64,000 nucleotides of DNA from Leptospira mtsangambouensis (lineage in GTDB: Bacteria > Spirochaetota > Leptospiria > Leptospirales > Leptospiraceae): the NCBI RefSeq assembly GCF_004770475.1, contig NZ_RQHK01000017.1:1240001-1304000 (forward strand), written 5' to 3'. The notes below the pieces were generated by a model. It was not told the DNA's origin, searched no databases, and was given only the letters and a program-made list of their open reading frames with translations. Position 1 is the first letter of the stretch. The number at the start of each line of letters is the position of its first letter. Of this stretch, positions 52,123 through 60,675 are shown in pieces. Position numbers and translations under genes: made by a program.

Positions 52123-53727
52123 TTACAAGTGAAATTCTTGGCTTAAGTAATTCGAAGATCTTTCTTTCAGTACTTCCCCTAGAAGATTACGTCCCATCTC
52201 ATTGTCTTTGAAACTCACAACAGTGCGAATGGAAAAAACTCGAAGAGCATCGGAAACCGAAAGTGTTCCATCAGCAGAATCTTTTCTTCCTGAAAAAGGA
52301 AAGGAATCTGGCCCCCTTTGGCACTGCGCATTCCAATTGACCCTTGCCACTTGGTTCACAAGAATGTCGATGAGTTTGCCGATGGTTTTTGGATCTTTTC
52401 CAAAGATACTCGCTTGTTGGCCCATATTGGAAGCATAGATATAGTTTAATGGTTCTTCGATAGAAGAAAAGGGAACAATAGGAACCAGTGGCCCAAATTG
52501 TTCTTCATGATACAAACGTGCGTTTGGTGAAATAGAGGAAAGGATTGCTGGAAACATAAACGATTCCTGAATTTCTCCCCCTCCAGGATTTAAAATTTTT
52601 GCACCATGTCCCAGAGCGTCATCCAATAGTTCTTTTAACCATTGTGTTTTTCCTTCTTCAGGGAGAGGAGTAAAATTCACATCCTGATCCCAAGGCATTC
52701 CTGCTTTCCATTTTGTGAATTCTTCTAAATAAAGTTTTGTAAATTCATCTAAAATATCTTTGTGGACAAATAAAATTTTGAGTGCTGTACATCTTTGTCC
52801 ATTATAAGCAAGTGATCCGGATAAAATTTCAGGAACCATTGTTTTTAAGTCGGTGTCAGGTAAAACAATTGCTGGGTTTTTTGCATTCAGGCCCAAAACG
52901 GATCTTAGGCGGTTTAGTTTTGGATGTTTTTTTGTGATGAGGTTTGCGGTCTGGCTAGATCCAATAAATGCAAAAACATCAATTTTGCCTGACTCCATAA
53001 TAGGAGAAATGACTTTGGAACCATCACCATACACTGTGTTGATGACACCCGGAGGAAAAGCTTCCTGAAAACATTCGAGGAGTGGTTGTAGTAATAATAC
53101 TCCATATTTTGCCGGTTTAAAAACTACTGTATTTCCCATAAGAATAGCAGGGATCAGAGTACAAAATGTTTCGTTTAAAGGGTAATTGAATGGTCCCATA
53201 CAAAGGACCACTCCATAGGGAGAACGTTTGATTTGAGCAATGAGTCCTCCTTCTTTGATATAGTTTGCTGAACTTGTTTCGAGTTCTTGTAAAGATTCAA
53301 TTGTGTCTTCTAAGTATTCGATAGTTCTTTCGAATTCTTTTGTGGCGTCTTTTTCTGTTTTGCCAATCTCCCACATAAGAAGTAAGATGATTTGGTCTTT
53401 TTTCCCTTTCATTAGTGTGATGAATTTTCGAACCGCTTCGATTCGTTCTTTTGTAGTGGCAATGGGCCAAACGCCTGTTCCGTGGTTATAAGCTTTCACT
53501 GCGGCATCTAGTGCGAGTAAACTTTGTTTTTCATCAAAATTAGGATAGGATCCTAAAACCACTTGTTCCAGTTTCCCATTTTTGTTTAGAAAGATCGGAG
53601 ATTTGACAATTTGTGATTCTCCTTCCCAGATTCGAATTTCACCACCCAGGAGGTATTCTTTTTGGTGGATCGGTTGGATCCTGTATTTTTCTGGAATGGA
53701 ATCTTCAGAAGGAAAAACAAAGCTCAT
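52123..53727 (-). CDS. Aldehyde dehydrogenase, GapN-like (non-phosphorylating GAPDH type)
   Basis: A 534-residue ALDH-superfamily enzyme. Seen: CMGPFNYPLNETFCTLIPAI and VVFKPAKYGVL (NADP-binding side), catalytic Cys in SGSLAYNGQRCTALKILF, MPWDQDVNFTPLPEEG, and the C-terminal signature CQRGPDSFPFSGRKDS then LSVSDALRVFSIRT, which resembles NADP-dependent glyceraldehyde-3-phosphate dehydrogenases of the plant/algal GapN type. At the usual ELGGKNP general-base motif it reads GLNAKNP, so the catalytic Glu is absent. It could bypass phosphoglycerate kinase, making NADPH directly, but the substrate is inferred. ATG 53727. Confidence 0.82.
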   Translation of the reverse strand: MSFVFPSEDSIPEKYRIQPIHQKEYLLGGEIRIWEGESQIVKSPIFLNKNGKLEQVVLGSYPNFDEKQSLLALDAAVKAYNHGTGVWPIATTKERIEAVRKFITLMKGKKDQIILLLMWEIGKTEKDATKEFERTIEYLEDTIESLQELETSSANYIKEGGLIAQIKRSPYGVVLCMGPFNYPLNETFCTLIPAILMGNTVVFKPAKYGVLLLQPLLECFQEAFPPGVINTVYGDGSKVISPIMESGKIDVFAFIGSSQTANLITKKHPKLNRLRSVLGLNAKNPAIVLPDTDLKTMVPEILSGSLAYNGQRCTALKILFVHKDILDEFTKLYLEEFTKWKAGMPWDQDVNFTPLPEEGKTQWLKELLDDALGHGAKILNPGGGEIQESFMFPAILSSISPNARLYHEEQFGPLVPIVPFSSIEEPLNYIYASNMGQQASIFGKDPKTIGKLIDILVNQVARVNWNAQCQRGPDSFPFSGRKDSADGTLSVSDALRVFSIRTVVSFKDNEMGRNLLGEVLKERSSNYLSQEFHL

Positions 53728-53799
53728 GATCCATGAATCGAATGGGCAGGTGACTAAAAAAGCAACATTTTACAGAAAAGAACAGCCGATATAAAATTT

Positions 53800-53994
53800 A
53801 TGGAACCATGGATGGACCAAAACAAAGAAGAGTGGGAGGCTTTGACCTTACGACTTTTCCGCCGTGTCGAAGAATTAGAATCACTTATGTTAGAAGTTCG
53901 TAGTGATTTGGTTCGGTACCGCGCTGTGCGTGAAGAATGGTACCATTGGCATAGCGCCTGGAAGGAGGAATACGCGAAACGAGCGACCGGATGA
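53800..53994 (+). CDS. Small coiled-coil protein
   Basis: A 64-residue, highly charged frame (ALTLRLFRRVEELESLMLEV, RSDLVRYRAVREEWYHWH) predicted to be one long amphipathic helix. ATG 53800 lacks a clear Shine-Dalgarno. It lies between the divergent aldehyde dehydrogenase and the MaoC gene with which it is collinear. I do not recognise a family; the clean helical pattern and lack of competing frames suggest it is real. Confidence 0.5.
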   Translation: MEPWMDQNKEEWEALTLRLFRRVEELESLMLEVRSDLVRYRAVREEWYHWHSAWKEEYAKRATG

Positions 53995-54065
53995 GTCTGA
54001 AAAATCGTTTTCGGTAGGACCTCTCTTGGAAAATTAGTCCTATCCCATTCGAAAAAGGAATTCCC

Positions 54066-55244
54066 ATGGCCGAAAAACCTATGTCCCCCTTTGGTGAGTT
54101 AGCTCCCAGCACACCTGCTTCTCTCTCTGATGTCAAAAAGAACATTTATGGACGATACCTCGAAGAATTCAATGTAGGTGATATATATGTTCACCCTCGT
54201 CAATTCACTGTGGACAGAAGTTTTGCCCAAGAATTTGCCACTGTGTTTATGGATGCAAACCCACTTTACCTATCTGCAGAATATGCAAAGGCACATGGAT
54301 TTGCTGATTTACTAGTTCATCCACTCATGGTGTTTAACTTAGCACTTTCGATTGGTGTACAAAATAACAGTGAGAAGGCGCTAGCAAACCTTGGTTATTA
54401 CAACGCACAGTTTTTACTACCTGTTTATCCAGGAGATACACTTTCTTCTCGCACAAAAATTTTAGCAGTCGATGACAAAGGTCCGGACAAACCAGGGATC
54501 GTTCACGTAAGAACACTTTGTCTGAATCAAAAGAATGAAGTTGTTTTACAATACGAACGTAAAATCATGATTTACCAATCCAATGGAAAACCCAAAGGTA
54601 ATCCAAAACCGGGTGATGCTTCTGCATTTTTTCCAGAGTCAAAAACTCCCGCCCTCAAACTTCCAAATCTCAAATTCCCTACAGAGATGAAAGATGTTAC
54701 TTGGGGCCATACTTACTTTGAAAACTTCAAACCAGGTCAAATTTATGTTCACCAAAATGGAAGAACCATTACTGACGAACACTACCAATGGACTTTCCGT
54801 GTAGGAAATACTCATCCACTTCACTATGATAAATTGTATTCAGCGGGAATCTCTGGCCCAATGGGTGGAGAACCAGTAGTATACGGTGGACTCGTATTTG
54901 GTTGGTTAGCTGGTATGGCTTCCCGTGATATTTCTGAAAACGCAATTTGGGAACTTGGATTCACAGAAGGATATCATACACAACCTGCTTTTTCTGGTGA
55001 CACTGTGACTTGTATTTCTCGAATTCTGACAACAGAAGACAAAGGAACGGAATATGGAATCCCTGCTGGGGAAGTACAAATCCAGTTCATTGGTTTGAAA
55101 AATATCAAAGCAAACGATGCACTCGATAAATTCGGTGCCGATCTTTTCCTCAAAGAAAACGATAAAAAGAAACTAGGGAAAGAAAAAATCCCAGAGAAAA
55201 TCTTCGAAATTGAAAGAAGATTGATCATCAAAAAACAACCATAA
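54066..55244 (+). CDS. Tandem MaoC-like hydratase (mesaconyl/methylmalyl-CoA hydratase-like)
   Basis: A 392-residue protein of two hot-dog domains. The first (about 30-180) has [20 protein letters not shown] then [16 protein letters not shown]. The second (about 215-360) has [13 protein letters not shown] and [18 protein letters not shown]. The arrangement is that of MaoC enzymes hydrating enoyl- or mesaconyl-type CoA esters. The usual NPxH motif is NPLY in the first domain, so the second (HPLH) may be the active one. The gene is followed nine bases later by an MBL hydrolase gene, possibly a thioesterase-like partner. Confidence 0.8.
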   Translation: MAEKPMSPFGELAPSTPASLSDVKKNIYGRYLEEFNVGDIYVHPRQFTVDRSFAQEFATVFMDANPLYLSAEYAKAHGFADLLVHPLMVFNLALSIGVQNNSEKALANLGYYNAQFLLPVYPGDTLSSRTKILAVDDKGPDKPGIVHVRTLCLNQKNEVVLQYERKIMIYQSNGKPKGNPKPGDASAFFPESKTPALKLPNLKFPTEMKDVTWGHTYFENFKPGQIYVHQNGRTITDEHYQWTFRVGNTHPLHYDKLYSAGISGPMGGEPVVYGGLVFGWLAGMASRDISENAIWELGFTEGYHTQPAFSGDTVTCISRILTTEDKGTEYGIPAGEVQIQFIGLKNIKANDALDKFGADLFLKENDKKKLGKEKIPEKIFEIERRLIIKKQP

Positions 55245-55253
55245 GGTGAAAAA

Positions 55254-56276
55254 ATGAAAGTTACCATCCCCAAACGAATTCCGGACATGGAAGACATCGG
55301 GGATGGTGTCTTTAAAATCATTCTCCCCCAACCCTTTTACGCACCTAACAATATCTATTTGTATCAAGGTGATGATGGTTTAACCCTCATTGATTCTGGT
55401 TATATTGAATCCATACCGATGTTACAAGCATCCTTAAAAACTAAGGGCTTTTCATTTAAAGACATTCGTCATATCATTTATACTCACAATCATTTGGATC
55501 ATATATCCTCTTCTTTGGTCCTTAAGTCTTATGCAAAAAACGTAACCTATTATGGGTATCGTGCAATGGCTGATGGAGTCGGAAATTATTTAGAATCGAT
55601 GGTGCTTTTTGAAGAAGCAACAGAAGACTTATTTCATAAAGCATTTGGGGATAAGGAAGAACTGGATCGGATTTTAGAAGAATCGCGCCAAGGTTGGCGA
55701 CAGTTTTATAGTAAATTTAGTGAAACCAAAAAAGGGGATCCTGTTTTACGAATTGATGTCAAAATTGATCATAACGACAGTTTAGAGTTTGGTGGAAGAC
55801 TTCTAAGGTTTTTACACACACCTGGTCATAATTTGTATCATATCACACCTGTAGATCCTTCGACGGGAATTTATTTTTCGGGAGATTTGATCATTGCCAA
55901 TCTCACCGCCATTTACTCTGAAATGGACGGGAATTTGAGTGATTATTATTTTACACTCTCCAAACTTTTGGAAGAACCCATCAAACGTATGTTACCTGCT
56001 CATGGTAGCGAAATTGAAGATCCGAAAAAAACCATCACTCTTGTGAAAAAAACATTGAGCATTCTGGAAAAAGGCGTTCTCCGAAGGCTCAGAGAAGGGG
56101 AATCCGACTTAAAGGTGCTTATGGAAGCTGCCATCGGAAAAAAAGTCCATAATGGCGGTCACTTGCCAACTGCACTTGGGCTTGTGTATAGCATCATTCA
56201 GAAATTAGTTTTAGAAGGACAGATTCGTATCGAAAAACGTGAGAATGGATATGAAATCTTTCATTTTATAGGCTAA
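55254..56276 (+). CDS. Metallo-beta-lactamase-fold hydrolase with winged-helix tail
   Basis: A 340-residue MBL hydrolase with a complete metal site: YTHNHLDHISSS, LHTPGHNLYH, YFSGDLIIAN and LPAHGSEIED. Residues about 265-340 look like the winged-helix domain found in LACTB2-type members (LEKGVLRRLREGESDLKVLM). The substrate may be a CoA thioester, given the MaoC gene nine bases upstream, or RNA as in LACTB2. A good purine-rich site (AAGGTGAAAA) precedes ATG 55254. Confidence 0.83.
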   Translation: MKVTIPKRIPDMEDIGDGVFKIILPQPFYAPNNIYLYQGDDGLTLIDSGYIESIPMLQASLKTKGFSFKDIRHIIYTHNHLDHISSSLVLKSYAKNVTYYGYRAMADGVGNYLESMVLFEEATEDLFHKAFGDKEELDRILEESRQGWRQFYSKFSETKKGDPVLRIDVKIDHNDSLEFGGRLLRFLHTPGHNLYHITPVDPSTGIYFSGDLIIANLTAIYSEMDGNLSDYYFTLSKLLEEPIKRMLPAHGSEIEDPKKTITLVKKTLSILEKGVLRRLREGESDLKVLMEAAIGKKVHNGGHLPTALGLVYSIIQKLVLEGQIRIEKRENGYEIFHFIG

Positions 56277-56324
56277 AAGAATTTAATTCCCATTCTCTCA
56301 GAGAATCAGCACCAACCTAAGTCA

Positions 56325-58175
56325 TTATGACTTGTTCCTTTGCGGTAACTTCCAAACTTCCATTTGTTTTCCTTTCCAAACGGAAACTCCCTTTTGGGTT
56401 TCTAATTCTTTTTTATATTCCAAAATTCTAGATTTCGGCCAGAGAATTTCATCAGTAAACTCTGGGGCTATTACCACATAACAAACATTCGCCTTTTTGC
56501 AAATGGAGGAGGAGTTTTTGATTTGTTCTAACGGATAGGTTGTCGTTTTGTCAGTGATATAGAAGGAAAGATTGTACTGTGCAAATACTAATATTCGGTT
56601 TGCGTTTTCTTTGAGATCCAAAAGCTCATTTGGGTATGTTGGATTTTTGGGATTTGGTTTCTCTTCTGGCTCACCAAAAATTGGTCCCTTATGAGTGGAG
56701 ATTAGAGTCAAATTTGCTTCTTTCAGATCTGAGTGGATTTCCTTTTGGATCGTAGGATTTTTCCACGGACTTTCTATTCTTGAATCTAAAGGAAAATTCC
56801 CATCCAGAGAATTTTTCCAAAAGAGACAAGTAAGGATGAGGAAGGCAAAGGATAGGTTTATTTTTTTCTCTGATCGGATCCATAAAATTCCGCTATAAAG
56901 TAAAAATGGAACAAGCGAATAACTGTAATACGTATAAACCTCATGGTGCCATGGCCTTGAGGAAAATATATGTGTAGCGTATATTAGCCCGATTCCTATG
57001 ACTTCGGGTATCATCTGAAAGATTCCGAGTCCCCCGCTGATGATTAACTCTAGAAAAATCTGAAAAGATTTTTTGGCACCTGTTACTTGTTTGAATGCGG
57101 AATGGTATTCTTGTGTGAGTGTTTGGGTCCAAGAGACGGATTTTGTTCTGTCACCAAACATTGGATAAATGAAAAAAACAAACCCAAGCCATACAAAGAT
57201 AATACTGTAAACAAGTGTTAGTGATCGGATGGTCGTCTCTTCTTGAGAGTTGCCTCTAACGGATCCATTGGACTGTTGCGCATCCCTATTTTCATTCTTT
57301 TTCTTTTTCCAAAGATTATATGAAATTCCGAAAACAGTCGGTAGAAAAAATAGAAGAAGATAAATGCCAATATCCTCTTTTTGCGAGAGATAGAGAACGA
57401 TTGCTAAAGCTAAAACGCTATGATAGATCCAAGGGCAGCGGAATGGACCCTTTTGTATTTTTTCCCTTTGCTCCCAAACATAAAAAAAGAAAAGACCAAA
57501 AACTAAAACAAGCACTTCAAAATGAAAACTAGACCCAATCCGATACAAATACAATTGGTTTGTCAAAAGAACCCAGAAAGTTAGAAATTTGATTCCCTTC
57601 TCTTTTAGATGGTGTTTGGAAATTTGATAGGCCCAGAAAATCCAAAGAATGGTAGTTAGTTGATAAACAAAAAACACTGCTACAGCAAGTCCCCACCGTT
57701 CGGGAACCCAACTCACAAACGGTGTCAAAACAAACATCCCTGGTGCGAAGTGGTGGTGGAGATAACTTCCTTCACCTGATGGGGAATAGTAGCCGCTAGT
57801 GAATCCTTCTCCACGAGAAATAGCGAGAAGGATATCCGAAATGCCAATATAATCCGCATCTTGAAACAAAAAAGCATCGGCTAGTGACTTTGTTAAATGA
57901 AACGCATGGTAGGTGCTTGTGATAAAAAAGAAAATACAACTGGCAAAAAGTAAATAAGGGAGAATGGTTATCTGTTTATCAGATAACAAACCAATATTAG
58001 TTGTACTATAATTCGGCTTTGCCTCAGATTTTGTTTTTTTTTCTTTCCAGAAGTTTAAGATGGTAAGGAAAAACAAAAAAAGAAACACCCCCTTTTGGAA
58101 GGGGGCATGAAAGTTTTTAGGAGAAATAAAGAGAAAAGGAGAAACTAAACTGAGTAAAAAAAATAAATAAACCAC
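56325..58175 (-). CDS. DUF2079 multi-pass membrane protein
   Basis: A 616-residue integral membrane protein with more than ten hydrophobic helices and a C-terminal soluble domain (about 480-616). DUF2079 features are seen: FTSGYYSPSGEGSYLHHHFA with PGMFVLTP, SSFHFEVLVLVFGLFFFYVW, and LSQKEDIGIYLLLFF. The family resembles GT-C-type glycosyltransferases, but no activity is established. The GTG start at 58175 immediately follows the TAA of the HpcH-like gene (58176-58178), so the two are translated in tandem. Confidence 0.8.
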   Translation of the reverse strand: MVYLFFLLSLVSPFLFISPKNFHAPFQKGVFLFLFFLTILNFWKEKKTKSEAKPNYSTTNIGLLSDKQITILPYLLFASCIFFFITSTYHAFHLTKSLADAFLFQDADYIGISDILLAISRGEGFTSGYYSPSGEGSYLHHHFAPGMFVLTPFVSWVPERWGLAVAVFFVYQLTTILWIFWAYQISKHHLKEKGIKFLTFWVLLTNQLYLYRIGSSFHFEVLVLVFGLFFFYVWEQREKIQKGPFRCPWIYHSVLALAIVLYLSQKEDIGIYLLLFFLPTVFGISYNLWKKKKNENRDAQQSNGSVRGNSQEETTIRSLTLVYSIIFVWLGFVFFIYPMFGDRTKSVSWTQTLTQEYHSAFKQVTGAKKSFQIFLELIISGGLGIFQMIPEVIGIGLIYATHIFSSRPWHHEVYTYYSYSLVPFLLYSGILWIRSEKKINLSFAFLILTCLFWKNSLDGNFPLDSRIESPWKNPTIQKEIHSDLKEANLTLISTHKGPIFGEPEEKPNPKNPTYPNELLDLKENANRILVFAQYNLSFYITDKTTTYPLEQIKNSSSICKKANVCYVVIAPEFTDEILWPKSRILEYKKELETQKGVSVWKGKQMEVWKLPQRNKS

Positions 58176-58967
58176 TTAACGGATAAAGTACAATACCTTT
58201 CTTTCGCCGATCCGCTCTCTGTTGATTTCCACTCGGTTGCGGTAATAATAACCTTTTTCTGGAAATGTTTTAGAGAAAAATTCAAATAAATCCATTTCGA
58301 ATAACAACATACATTCGGCCACATCCGTCGCACCAATCGACATTGCTTTTTTTGTATCCACCATCACATGGCGTGAGTTGATAAAGTCGGGTTCAATTTC
58401 GTTGGCAATCAGTTCAAAATTAGTTTTGGTGATGGTTCCACCTACGGAAGTTTTTTTCCCTCTACTCTTAGCTTCTGAAATGATTTTTTTAGAAACACGA
58501 GTGACTTCTTTGTCATCTGGTTTTTTGTCCATAGAAGCACTTAAGTCTGACCTAGCAGCTGTTACTTGCTCTAAACTTTGGAATGGAACGGAATCAAAGA
58601 TATCCATCAAGTTTCTGTATCCAGTGATGGTTTCCATGTTAATTGATTTGTTATAAGATTCGTATTCCGAAGGTGTGAGGAGATTCTTCATGGTCTGGAT
58701 GAAGTTTTTTAATGCATATTCGGATTCCACCATTGGTGCAGAAATCCCCGATACTCCGATTCTTTTGCAGATTCGGATATCGTTTCTAGCTTCCGGGCCA
58801 CCAATTTTGACATAGAGTGGCAAAATTCCGGCAGTGATCGTTTTTAAAAGGGAGATTTCTTCTTCTCCCATGTCCTCGGTTTCCGTACCTGTTTTGATGC
58901 AGACAAAAGAGTAGTTTTCTTTCATCTCCAGTAAGGTTTTGCGTAAAACGTGGATTGATGTTTCCAT
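58176..58967 (-). CDS. HpcH/HpaI aldolase / citrate lyase beta-like protein
   Basis: A 263-residue protein with TIM-barrel character similar to HpcH/HpaI aldolases and CitE-like proteins (VCIKTGTETEDMGEEEISLL, GILPLYVKIGGPEARNDIR, GVSGISAPMVESEYALKNFI, KKTSVGGTITKTNFELIA, FINSRHVMVDT). The usual metal-binding Glu and Asp are not certain from inspection, so enzyme activity is tentative. I chose ATG 58967 (METSIHVL) because GGAG lies upstream; the open frame extends to 59261, but there it overlaps lepB and has no plausible start. It is the first gene of an operon with the DUF2079 gene. Confidence 0.7.
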   Translation of the reverse strand: METSIHVLRKTLLEMKENYSFVCIKTGTETEDMGEEEISLLKTITAGILPLYVKIGGPEARNDIRICKRIGVSGISAPMVESEYALKNFIQTMKNLLTPSEYESYNKSINMETITGYRNLMDIFDSVPFQSLEQVTAARSDLSASMDKKPDDKEVTRVSKKIISEAKSRGKKTSVGGTITKTNFELIANEIEPDFINSRHVMVDTKKAMSIGATDVAECMLLFEMDLFEFFSKTFPEKGYYYRNRVEINRERIGERKVLYFIR

Positions 58968-59044
58968 AAGTAGAAGATCTCCATGTATGGTATCGTCGAT
59001 TCCCGAAAATAGTACAAGTCTTTTGCGCTTTTTTTCCCCCTTTC

Positions 59045-59072
59045 TTGACAGAAAATTCCAATTCCTTAGCTT
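59045..59072 (+). promoter_or_regulatory. Candidate promoter of lepB
   Basis: TTGACA at 59045-59050 is a perfect -35 box. A weak -10 (TAGCTT, 59067-59072) follows after 16 bases, putting transcription start at or very near ATG 59080. No Shine-Dalgarno is visible before that ATG, so the lepB mRNA may be leaderless. Confidence 0.4.
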
Positions 59073-59079
59073 CGAACCT

Positions 59080-60117
59080 ATGGGAATATTCTCCACCATC
59101 TTCCAATCCAAACCAAAACAAGATTCTAAGGTACCGCCAAAAGAGGGAGCCGCTGCCTCTGGAATTTCTTTCGGAATCATTGTGGTTCTTGTATTTGCTT
59201 TCAAATCATCTATATTAGATGCCAATAATATTCCTTCCGGTTCGATGATCCCCACACTCAAAATTGGGGACTTTTTGTTTGTGAATAAAATGCGTTATTC
59301 CTTCCGAATGCCTTTTACAGAGAAGGAACTCTTTCGTATTGATGATCCCAAACGTGGGGACATTGTTACTTTTATTCCACCGGCAACGGCACTGGCCCAA
59401 GAAGAATCAAGGACTGGAATCTTTGCAAAACGTTTTGTGAAACGTGTGGTGGGACTTCCTGGAGATACAATCAGAATCACTCGCAAATACATTGATACAA
59501 AAGATAGAGGGCGAGTACACTTTGCACTCATCGAATACAAAGAAAAAGGTTCCGAAGAGTTTCGATCTTACGAACCAAAGGAAGTTCCAATTGGAAAAGA
59601 ACTTTCTGATTTGGATAATTTAGAAGCCACACAAAGAGCACTCTTCAAAGAAGTCAAACCAGGGTTTGAACATTTTATTTTAGAAGGATTTGAGGATGAT
59701 CGCCGTGCTCATATCTTTGAATTTTGTGATTTTTTACATGGTTGTCAAATTCCAGAAGGCCAGTATATGGTAATGGGGGACAATCGAGACGATTCCCATG
59801 ATTCTCGCGCTTGGGGATTTGTAAAACGGGAAGATATTTTAGGTAAGGCACTCATCATTTATTTTTCCATCGATTGGAAAGATTCCACATGTGAATACAA
59901 AGACGGACAGGAACTTGCTGAGAAAGGACCTGAAATTGCAGAAAGATATGAAGGGGAAAAACTAGAAAATCGTTGTCATTATACCGAAATCTTTTCTTCA
60001 CATAATGCTCGTTATAGAGATGATGAGTCTCGGTTCGGATGGATTGAAAGAACCATTCGTTACCGATTGTGGAGACTCAGTGTTAGGTGGGATCGGATTG
60101 GTCGTATCCTCCAATGA
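59080..60117 (+). CDS. lepB: Signal peptidase I
   Basis: A 345-residue type I signal peptidase that cleaves Sec and Tat signal peptides at the outer face of the inner membrane. One N-terminal membrane helix (GISFGIIVVLVFAFKSSIL) precedes the catalytic Ser55 (IPSGSMIPTL) and Lys121 (KRVVGLPGDT). The conserved box MVMGDNRDDSHDSRAWGFV is also present. It is longer than E. coli-type cores through an insert at about 150-220. ATG 59080 (MGIFSTIF) is preferred over in-frame upstream codons that overlap the divergent gene. Its stop overlaps the next ATG (ATGA). Confidence 0.93.
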   Translation: MGIFSTIFQSKPKQDSKVPPKEGAAASGISFGIIVVLVFAFKSSILDANNIPSGSMIPTLKIGDFLFVNKMRYSFRMPFTEKELFRIDDPKRGDIVTFIPPATALAQEESRTGIFAKRFVKRVVGLPGDTIRITRKYIDTKDRGRVHFALIEYKEKGSEEFRSYEPKEVPIGKELSDLDNLEATQRALFKEVKPGFEHFILEGFEDDRRAHIFEFCDFLHGCQIPEGQYMVMGDNRDDSHDSRAWGFVKREDILGKALIIYFSIDWKDSTCEYKDGQELAEKGPEIAERYEGEKLENRCHYTEIFSSHNARYRDDESRFGWIERTIRYRLWRLSVRWDRIGRILQ

Positions 60118-60341
60118 GCGAAGAATCGGAAAAGCCATCGGGTAAAAAATCGGAGAAATCACCGATGGCGATGGCAGGTGCTGGTTTTGAATTTGTATCT
60201 TCCATCGCACTTTTTGTGGTGGGAGGATACTACCTTGATGACTATATGAAAACGGAACCACTTTGGCTCCTGGTTGGTTTTTTCCTGGGTTTTATTTTTG
60301 CTTTTTATTCTCTGATCAAACGAGCCAAAGAAAACGAATAA
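60114..60341 (+). CDS. AtpZ/AtpI-family small membrane protein
   Basis: A 75-residue protein with a charged N-terminus (MSEESEKPSGKKSEKSP) and two membrane helices (FVSSIALFVVGGYYLDDYM and LWLLVGFFLGFIFAFYSLI). This is the pattern of AtpZ/AtpI proteins, usually found beside F0F1 ATP synthase genes and linked to its assembly or to Mg/Ca transport. No ATP synthase genes follow here; the next gene is the acetolactate synthase leader. It overlaps lepB by four bases. Confidence 0.75.
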   Translation: MSEESEKPSGKKSEKSPMAMAGAGFEFVSSIALFVVGGYYLDDYMKTEPLWLLVGFFLGFIFAFYSLIKRAKENE

Positions 60342-60439
60342 ATATTCGATCCATTCTACTGTTACATCTGCATCCATCAAATCCATCCTTTGGCAGAGAT
60401 ATGTTTGCAGAAAATCACTAAGCCACTCCAAATAAATTC

Positions 60440-60468
60440 TTGACGGATCACAAGTTTACAAAAAACTT
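60440..60468 (+). promoter_or_regulatory. Candidate promoter of the ilv leader
   Basis: TTGACG (60440-60445) followed after 17 bases by a weak -10 (AAACTT, 60463-60468) would start transcription around 60475, just before the leader-peptide ATG at 60478. No Shine-Dalgarno precedes that ATG. Confidence 0.4.
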
Positions 60469-60477
60469 TTTACTGTA

Positions 60478-60606
60478 ATGGCCTCTTGGACAACCACAAA
60501 TAACGAATTCATGGATTCCATGCCCGTTCTTGGATTGTCTAGCTATGTCCTCTCTACTCTCGTCGTCGTCGTAGTCTCCTCATACATACGTAGCTTTCTG
60601 TCATAA
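60478..60606 (+). CDS. Regulatory leader peptide with five consecutive Val codons
   Basis: A 42-codon frame from ATG 60478 to TAA 60604-60606. The second half reads LSTLVVVVVSSYIRSFLS, with GTC GTC GTC GTA GTC at 60562-60576. Further Val and Leu residues occur just before (PVLGLSSYVLSTL). In-frame ATGs at 60511 and 60520 could also start it. The run of branched-chain codons directly upstream of an acetolactate synthase gene is the signature of a ribosome-stalling attenuation leader, like ivbL (ilvBN) in E. coli. Valine starvation would stall the ribosome at the run and change folding of the RNA downstream. Confidence 0.85.
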   Translation: MASWTTTNNEFMDSMPVLGLSSYVLSTLVVVVVSSYIRSFLS

Positions 60607-60656
60607 TTCTCACTTGTTTCCTCGGTCGACAGAAAGCTGAAAGTCGACGGGGAAAC
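60592..60656 (+). promoter_or_regulatory. Attenuator with two alternative hairpins
   Basis: Hairpin 1: AGCTTTCTGTC (60592-60602) pairs perfectly with GACAGAAAGCT (60628-60638). Hairpin 2: GTTTCC (60616-60621) pairs with GGAAAC (60651-60656) and GTCGAC (60625-60630) with GTCGAC (60643-60648). Hairpin 1 uses bases 60628-60630 and the loop of hairpin 2, so they exclude each other. A ribosome at the leader stop codon would cover the 5' arm of hairpin 1 and favour hairpin 2; one stalled at the Val codons would leave it free. No U-tract follows hairpin 2, so termination may be Rho-dependent or control may act on translation of the gene at 60676. Confidence 0.8.
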
Positions 60657-60675
60657 CAACAAGAAGAGGATCTTT

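Noticed and set aside
58968..59261. Upstream extension of the HpcH-like gene
   Set aside because: It overlaps the lepB N-terminus on the other strand, and a better start with GGAG exists at 58967.
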